This document shows, one piece after another, positions 24,506-29,069 of a stretch of 29,069 bases of DNA (its first letter is position 1; the number at the start of each line of letters is the position of its first letter). The DNA comes from UBA3775 sp964572955. GTDB lineage: Bacteria > Bacillota > Clostridia > Lachnospirales > Lachnospiraceae. The translations under genes and the position numbers were made by a program. The DNA lies in contig CAZNGY010000025.1 of assembly GCA_964572955.1 (NCBI GenBank), positions 1 through 29,069 of the forward strand, given 5' to 3'. Under the pieces are notes generated by a model. It was not told the origin of the DNA. It ran no database searches and was given only the letters and a program-made list of their open reading frames with translations.

Positions 24506-25237
24506 ATGTCAGGACATTCAAAATTTGCTAATATCAAGCATAAGAAGGAAAAAAATGATTCAGCTAAAGGAAAAATTTTCACAAGAATAGGACGTGAGAT
24601 TGCCGTAGCAGTAAAGGAGGGCGGACCTGATCCGAACAACAATTCAAAACTTAAAGATATTATTGCAAAAGCTAAATCAAACAACATGCCTAATGATACA
24701 ATTGAAAGAAGTATTAAGAAGGCTGCTGGAGATGCAAATGCGGTAAATTATGAATTTGTATCATATGAAGGATATGGACCAAAGGGGTCAGCAATTATTG
24801 TAGAAGCACTTACGGATAATAAAAACAGAACTGCATCTAATATCAGAAATGCGTTTACAAAGGGACAGGGAAGCATAGGAACACAGGGATGTGTTTCATA
24901 CATGTTTGATGAAAAAGGTCTGATTGTAATAGATAAGGAAGAATATGACGGTGATGCAGATGAACTTATGATGACTGTACTTGATGCGGGAGCTGAAGAT
25001 TTTTCAGAAGAAGAGGACAGCTATGAAGTATATACTTCACCTGCGGATTTTTCAGAAATAAGACAGGCTCTGGAAGATGCAGGAATACCAATGGTTGAGG
25101 CAGAGGTTACAATGATTCCTCAGACATACGTGACACTTGCCGATGAACAGGATGTTAAGAATTTCAACAGAACAATGGATCTCCTTGATGATGATGACGA
25201 TGTACAGAATGTATATCACAATGTGGAAATAGATTGA
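24506..25237 (+). CDS. yebC: YebC/PmpR family protein
   Basis: The 243-residue protein matches the YebC/TACO1 family along its length: MSGHSKFANIKHKKEKNDSAKGK at the start, GGPDPNNNSKL (40-50), YEGYGPKGSAIIVE and a C-terminal DDDDDVQNVYHN. The family has been described as transcription regulators and, more recently, as translation factors that help ribosomes through difficult sequences. GGAGG (24494-24498) fixes ATG 24506. Its place between argR and recN is not the arrangement I would expect. Confidence 0.95.
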   Translation: MSGHSKFANIKHKKEKNDSAKGKIFTRIGREIAVAVKEGGPDPNNNSKLKDIIAKAKSNNMPNDTIERSIKKAAGDANAVNYEFVSYEGYGPKGSAIIVEALTDNKNRTASNIRNAFTKGQGSIGTQGCVSYMFDEKGLIVIDKEEYDGDADELMMTVLDAGAEDFSEEEDSYEVYTSPADFSEIRQALEDAGIPMVEAEVTMIPQTYVTLADEQDVKNFNRTMDLLDDDDDVQNVYHNVEID

Positions 25238-25283
25238 TAAATATCCCACTGGTTTTGTGCAGAAATCAAAGTGAGGTAATGTT

Positions 25284-26969
25284 ATGCTGGTTAGCTTATA
25301 TGTAAAGAATTTTGCAATTATTGATGAAGTGCGGCTGGAGTTCGGAAAGGGATTCAATGCTCTTACAGGAGAAACAGGTGCCGGAAAGTCAATACTTATC
25401 GGTTCCCTGTCTGCTGTTTTGGGCAGTAAAGTGCAGAAAGATGTTTTGGGAAAGAAATCGGATTATGCACTTATTGAACTTATTTTTGAGACGGAAAGTG
25501 AAAAAATAAAAAGCATACTTGAGGAAAATGATCTTGCTGCTGATGGTCAGGTGATAATTTCCAGAAAAATTACTGCATCAGGAAGAAGTATACTCAGAAT
25601 TAACGGTGAGGTTGTGTCTCAGAATATAGTAAGACAGCTTGCTGATGAACTGATTGATATTCACGGACAGCATGAACATCAGTCATTACTTTATAAGAAT
25701 GCACAACGTGGTATTGTTGATTCAATGATATCCGGATCGGATGAGCTTCTGAAAAAAATAAGAGAGCAGCACAGAACTTATAAGGAAGCGGAAAAGGAAT
25801 ATGAAGAGGCACATTTGCAGGGACGGAAGAGTGAACGTGAAATTGATCTTATTCGTTATGAACTTGATGAGATAGAGGCTGCTGCGATTAAGGAATGCGA
25901 GGATGAGAATCTGAATGAGAGATTCAGAATTCTGTGTAATGTCGGAAAAATTACAGAGAGTCTTTCTGTTTGTCTGGATGCGATAGCAGATGATGGAAAT
26001 TCTGCTGCATCAAGGGTTGATGAAGCTCTAAGGGCATGTTCAAGGCTGCCGGTAAATGATGAGAAGCTTTCGGAAATAGTAGAAAATTTGAATCTTTTGA
26101 GTGAGCAGATAATGCAGACAGGCTCTGAAATAAGAGATTATAATGAAAGTCTTTCGGGAAGTGAGGAAGAATTTGCGGAGGTTTCAGAAAGACTTGATGT
26201 TATAAACAGACTTAAAAATAAGTATGGTAATTCTGTTGCTGAAATAGAAAAATATGCAGAAGAGTGCAGGAAGAAGCTGGCCGTATATGAGGATTTTGAT
26301 AAATATCTTTTGGATTTGAAAAAAATCAGAGATGAATCAAAAGCGAAGCTTGATGAATTATGTGCAATTCTTACACCAAAAAGAAAGAAGGCAGCAGCAG
26401 ATTTATCAGACAAGCTGACAAAGGCATTGAAAGAACTTAATTTTGAATATTCGGTTTTTGAAGTCAGACTCAGTGAACTTACGGAAATAGGTGAGAATGG
26501 TGCCGAAGAGGTTGAATTCTACATAAGTACAAATCTTGGAGAGCCTTTGAAAAAACTTTCACAGTGTGCCAGCGGAGGTGAACTAAGCAGAATTATGCTT
26601 GCAATTAAATCAGTGATTGCAGATAAAAATGATATCGATGCACTTGTGTTTGATGAAATTGATACCGGGATCAGTGGTCGTACGGCACAAAAGGTTTCGG
26701 AAAAAATTACGGAACTTTCATTTACGCATCAGGTGATTTGTATTACTCATCTGCCTCAGATTGCTTCCATGGCAGATACACATTTTCTTATCGAAAAAAA
26801 GCAGGAGAACGGAGAAACGGTAACCGGAATCAGGCAGCTTGGAGATGATGAAAAAATTGATGAAATAGCAAGAATGACCGGCGGGGTAAGGATAACGGAA
26901 AACGTCAGGGAAAGTGCAAAAGAAATGCTTTGCCTTGCTGCAGAAGCAAAAAGAAAATTATGCAGATGA
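25284..26969 (+). CDS. recN: DNA repair protein RecN
   Basis: RecN is an SMC-like ATPase acting early in double-strand break repair. The 561 residues show the N-terminal Walker A GETGAGKS (29-36) and GQHEHQSLL (around 130). A long coiled-coil middle region follows, then the C-terminal ABC signature CASGGELSRIMLAIK and Walker B ALVFDEIDTGISG. The ITHLPQIA segment is the H-loop. The length is normal. GAGGT a few bases upstream supports ATG 25284. It is the last gene of the long operon, followed by a terminator. Confidence 0.96.
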   Translation: MLVSLYVKNFAIIDEVRLEFGKGFNALTGETGAGKSILIGSLSAVLGSKVQKDVLGKKSDYALIELIFETESEKIKSILEENDLAADGQVIISRKITASGRSILRINGEVVSQNIVRQLADELIDIHGQHEHQSLLYKNAQRGIVDSMISGSDELLKKIREQHRTYKEAEKEYEEAHLQGRKSEREIDLIRYELDEIEAAAIKECEDENLNERFRILCNVGKITESLSVCLDAIADDGNSAASRVDEALRACSRLPVNDEKLSEIVENLNLLSEQIMQTGSEIRDYNESLSGSEEEFAEVSERLDVINRLKNKYGNSVAEIEKYAEECRKKLAVYEDFDKYLLDLKKIRDESKAKLDELCAILTPKRKKAAADLSDKLTKALKELNFEYSVFEVRLSELTEIGENGAEEVEFYISTNLGEPLKKLSQCASGGELSRIMLAIKSVIADKNDIDALVFDEIDTGISGRTAQKVSEKITELSFTHQVICITHLPQIASMADTHFLIEKKQENGETVTGIRQLGDDEKIDEIARMTGGVRITENVRESAKEMLCLAAEAKRKLCR

Positions 26970-26994
26970 TAAAGCTGAATATATAGTTTTTTTT

Positions 26995-27032
26995 AGGAGA
27001 TACTAATGATAATTCAATAGTATCTCCTTTTT
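26995..27032 (+). terminator. Rho-independent terminator of recN
   Basis: An 11-bp stem pairs AGGAGATACTA (26995-27005) with TAGTATCTCCT (27018-27028), with a 12-base loop and a T-run 27028-27032. A T-rich stretch also precedes the stem. Confidence 0.9.
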
Positions 27033-27089
27033 GTATGAAAAAGTTTTCACAAGAATCCGGAGATGCATAATCTGTTTGGAGGTGAAGAC

Positions 27090-28382
27090 TTGAAAATATA
27101 TCGAAAAATACTATATACATTGATTTTAGCTTTGTCAGCTGTAATAACAGGACTTGTTCTCGGAAACGTATTTGGGAATAAACCGGGAGATATACTTTTG
27201 TTTTCCGGAGAAGAACAGAGCTTTTCATTATCTATGCCATATGGTCTTAAAATTGACAGCGGAGATATATATGTTTCCAATGGGCAGGGAGAGAAAATAC
27301 CGGCAGATCAGATAACTATAAATCTCGGGGATGAGTTTAATCTTGAGGCAGCTGATACCGGGAATTATGAGGCTAAGGTATATCTTTTTAATCTGATACC
27401 GGTAGATACCATAAGTGTAAATGTAGTGACACCGGAAAGTGTGTATGTCGGAGGAAATATAATCGGATTGGCTTTAAATACGGATGGAATTTTGGTATTA
27501 GGAAGCGGAAGCGTGACTCTTGATAACGGAACAAAGGTGTCACCGGCAGAAAATATATTACGAAGCGGTGATTATATAGTTGAGATGAATGGTGAACGTG
27601 TCACGGATAAAGCACAGTTTGTTTCTCTTGTACAGAAAAACGGGGATAAAACAATTGAGCTGAAAGTAAGAAGAAATGAAGAAGAAATCATGGTGTCGAT
27701 AAAGCCGGTTATGGCATCGGATAATTCATATAAAATCGGAGCATGGATTCGTGATGATACGGCAGGAGTCGGAACGATAACATATTACAGTCCCGAGAGC
27801 GGTGTCTTTGGCACACTTGGACATGGAATTACAGATGTTGATACGGGAACACTGCTGAGTATTTCATCAGGAGAGGTATATAGGGCACATGTTCTTTCAA
27901 TTGAAAAAGGAGAAGAAGGGGAGCCGGGAGAAATAGTAGGTTCAATGAGCCGAAGCAATACCGATTATGTGGGAGCAATAACGGAGAATACCACTGTAGG
28001 CGTGTTTGGAAAAAATGAAAATACGGAAGAAGTAACAAAAAAATTTGGATTTACAAATGATGATTTGTATCAGGTTGGTTCATCATATTCGGTTACTAAA
28101 GGAAGTGCTTATATTGTGAGCTGTATGCTTGGTGAAAAGGAGTATTATTCAGTTGAAATTACGGAAGTCTCATATGGAAATACAAGTGTTGAAAAATCAA
28201 TAAAACTAAAGATAACGGATGAGAGGTTGATAGAGAAAACGGGAGGAATAATCCAGGGAATGAGCGGCAGTCCGATTATACAGAATGGTAAATTAGTTGG
28301 AGCAGTGACTCATGTTACGGTAGATAATCCAAAGGAAGGATACGGCATTTTTATCGAAAATATGCTGGATGTGTCGGGATAA
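27090..28382 (+). CDS. spoIVB: SpoIVB peptidase
   Basis: SpoIVB is the forespore-secreted serine peptidase (family S55) that triggers the SpoIVFB pathway and so sigma-K activation. The 430-residue protein has an N-terminal membrane/signal segment (about 7-27) and a PDZ domain (about 125-207). Its S55 peptidase domain has GTLGHGITD (241-249, H245) and GMSGSP (390-395), which holds the catalytic Ser. The start is TTG 27090 because GGAGG (27078-27082) is 7 bases upstream; an in-frame ATG at 27063 lies before this site and is rejected. No good sigma-F/G promoter could be placed in the 57 bases after the recN terminator. spo0A would normally follow, and does not. Confidence 0.95.
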   Translation: MKIYRKILYTLILALSAVITGLVLGNVFGNKPGDILLFSGEEQSFSLSMPYGLKIDSGDIYVSNGQGEKIPADQITINLGDEFNLEAADTGNYEAKVYLFNLIPVDTISVNVVTPESVYVGGNIIGLALNTDGILVLGSGSVTLDNGTKVSPAENILRSGDYIVEMNGERVTDKAQFVSLVQKNGDKTIELKVRRNEEEIMVSIKPVMASDNSYKIGAWIRDDTAGVGTITYYSPESGVFGTLGHGITDVDTGTLLSISSGEVYRAHVLSIEKGEEGEPGEIVGSMSRSNTDYVGAITENTTVGVFGKNENTEEVTKKFGFTNDDLYQVGSSYSVTKGSAYIVSCMLGEKEYYSVEITEVSYGNTSVEKSIKLKITDERLIEKTGGIIQGMSGSPIIQNGKLVGAVTHVTVDNPKEGYGIFIENMLDVSG

Positions 28383-28445
28383 CATCATCACGATACAGTG
28401 ATATAACAGGCGTAGCATAATAAGGATATTGGGGAGGCATGCGAA

Positions 28446-28538
28446 ATGTCATGTACAGAAAACGTAAAGTTTACGGTATCATGCTTGTTGCATCAAAATG
28501 GTCAATATTTGCTACAGGATAGAGTAAAGAAAGGCTGA
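28446..28538 (+). pseudogene. Truncated N-terminus of a NUDIX hydrolase
   Basis: A 30-codon frame starts at ATG 28446 with GGAGG (28433-28437) 8 bases upstream. It reads MSCTENVKFTVSCLL, then HQNGQYLLQDRVKKG, and stops at TGA. This resembles the first strand region of 8-oxo-dGTP-diphosphatase-type NUDIX proteins, where LLQDR is normally followed by a Trp, GxTFPGGHVE and the NUDIX box. None of that follows in any frame before the next gene. It is therefore probably a remnant cut by a deletion or rearrangement. The similarity is judged by eye from a short stretch. Confidence 0.55.
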
Positions 28539-28568
28539 AAGAATGAATCTATTTCAACAATTTCTTGC

Positions 28569-29069
28569 TTAGAAAATCTGTCCGCAAAGCAATCCTAACG
28601 CAGCCTGAATAAGTGAAACTAATGGAGCCATCACAAGCGGCCATCCCAGGAAATGTTCTGGAATTGCTAATTTTTTTAACCAGTTTTTGAGCTGATAGTC
28701 CAAATGATTCTCTGTTCCCGGTATTTGAATACGAGATTTGAGTTTTTGCAGCAAATAAATATCCAACACGAAGAAATCCGTAAAACTGATAATCAGCCAC
28801 TCAATATAACTCATCCAAAATAGTGTCCAGTAATCGTAATTTCCGCTACTTGCAAAGCTGATAGCACCATAAATTATCAGCGGAAGTAACATCCCAAAAT
28901 ACATCCATAAATGGTACAGTTTTCGTTCCAGTCCGGTCTGAGGCACCGGTGTATCCTTCTGGATGGATTTCGGATAACTGCACATCATGATACGTGGATT
29001 AATAATCACAATAACAGCAGCAAATAGATTAAAATATGCAGCCATGGCAATGCCATCCAATATAGTTCT
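28569..29069 (-). CDS. Multi-pass membrane protein, unknown family (5' end outside window)
   Basis: This opposite-strand frame is open from the window edge (29069) to TAA at 28569-28571, giving 166 visible residues. An in-frame TTG at 29060 could be read as a start, but the frame stays open through the last bases of the window and no ribosome binding site is visible. The gene most likely continues upstream. Four hydrophobic segments are seen: one near the visible N-terminus, one at LYHLWMYFGMLLPLIIYGAI, one at WTLFWMSYIEWLIISF, and one near the C-terminus. Charged loops between them include KLKSRIQIPGTENHLDYQLKNW. I do not recognise the family and assign no function. It is the only clear gene on the minus strand. 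Confidence 0.7.
   Translation of the reverse strand, partial: RTILDGIAMAAYFNLFAAVIVIINPRIMMCSYPKSIQKDTPVPQTGLERKLYHLWMYFGMLLPLIIYGAISFASSGNYDYWTLFWMSYIEWLIISFTDFFVLDIYLLQKLKSRIQIPGTENHLDYQLKNWLKKLAIPEHFLGWPLVMAPLVSLIQAALGLLCGQIF

Noticed and set aside
27066..27072. CATAATC as a sigma-G -10 box for spoIVB
   Set aside because: No -35 of the right type lies 17-18 bases upstream, and the implied start would fall inside the ribosome binding site.
27063..27089. ATG 27063 as start of spoIVB
   Set aside because: The ribosome binding site GGAGG lies downstream of it, 7 bases before TTG 27090, and the signal segment begins right after that TTG.
28387..28402. ATCAC/GTGAT hairpin as spoIVB terminator
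   Set aside because: The stem has only 5 bp and no T-run follows.
28439..28522. Alternative short frame starting at ATG 28439
   Set aside because: It is too close to the ribosome binding site and its sequence resembles nothing, whereas the frame at 28446 looks like a NUDIX N-terminus.

Overview
The window looks like a low-GC Clostridia chromosome segment, most likely Lachnospiraceae. This rests on strong GGAGG ribosome binding sites, sigma-A promoters with TATAAT boxes, a complete spoIIIA operon, and the clostridial gene order spoIIIAA-AH / Gls24 / nusB / xseAB / ispA / dxs / tlyA / nadK / argR / recN / spoIVB. Almost every gene is on the + strand. I saw no insertion sequence, prophage, CRISPR array, tRNA or defence system. 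The lineage is inferred from gene order and protein style, not from a search.

Region 1 (1-5500) starts with the 3' part of the RNase P RNA and about 400 bases of AT-rich non-coding DNA. It then carries a membrane-anchored SleB/CwlJ-type cell wall hydrolase, threonine synthase (thrC) with its own promoter and terminator, a DUF368 membrane protein of the undecaprenyl-phosphate translocase family, and a beta-lactamase-fold serine hydrolase. Region 2 (5500-10250) holds the GTPase gene typA/bipA, a tandem OB-fold protein resembling single-stranded-DNA-binding proteins, and dapA-dapB. The dap pair supplies the diaminopimelate/lysine and spore dipicolinate branch. Most of these units have recognisable promoters or terminators.

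Region 3 (10250-16955) is sporulation: a long SpoIID/LytB-domain protein for engulfment, then the eight-gene spoIIIA operon behind a good candidate sigma-E promoter. The operon encodes the mother-cell half of the feeding-tube channel. Its SpoIIIAG is only 123 residues and seems to lack the large insertion present in the Bacillus protein. Region 4 (17000-27030) is a long housekeeping operon behind a strong sigma-A promoter: Gls24/Asp23 protein, nusB, xseA, xseB, ispA, dxs, tlyA, nadK, argR, yebC and recN, ending in a clear terminator. The genes are tightly packed, with several stop/start overlaps.

Region 5 (27090-29069) has spoIVB, whose product signals to the mother cell for sigma-K activation. 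In most endospore formers spo0A follows directly, but it does not here. Instead there is a roughly 30-codon remnant resembling the N-terminus of a NUDIX hydrolase, then an unrelated, opposite-strand, multi-pass membrane protein that runs off the window. This looks like a rearrangement junction.

No wholly new system stands out. The points most worth checking are the reduced SpoIIIAG, the spoIVB/spo0A break with the NUDIX remnant, and the tandem OB-fold protein without an acidic tail. Several structured non-coding elements follow at lower priority.
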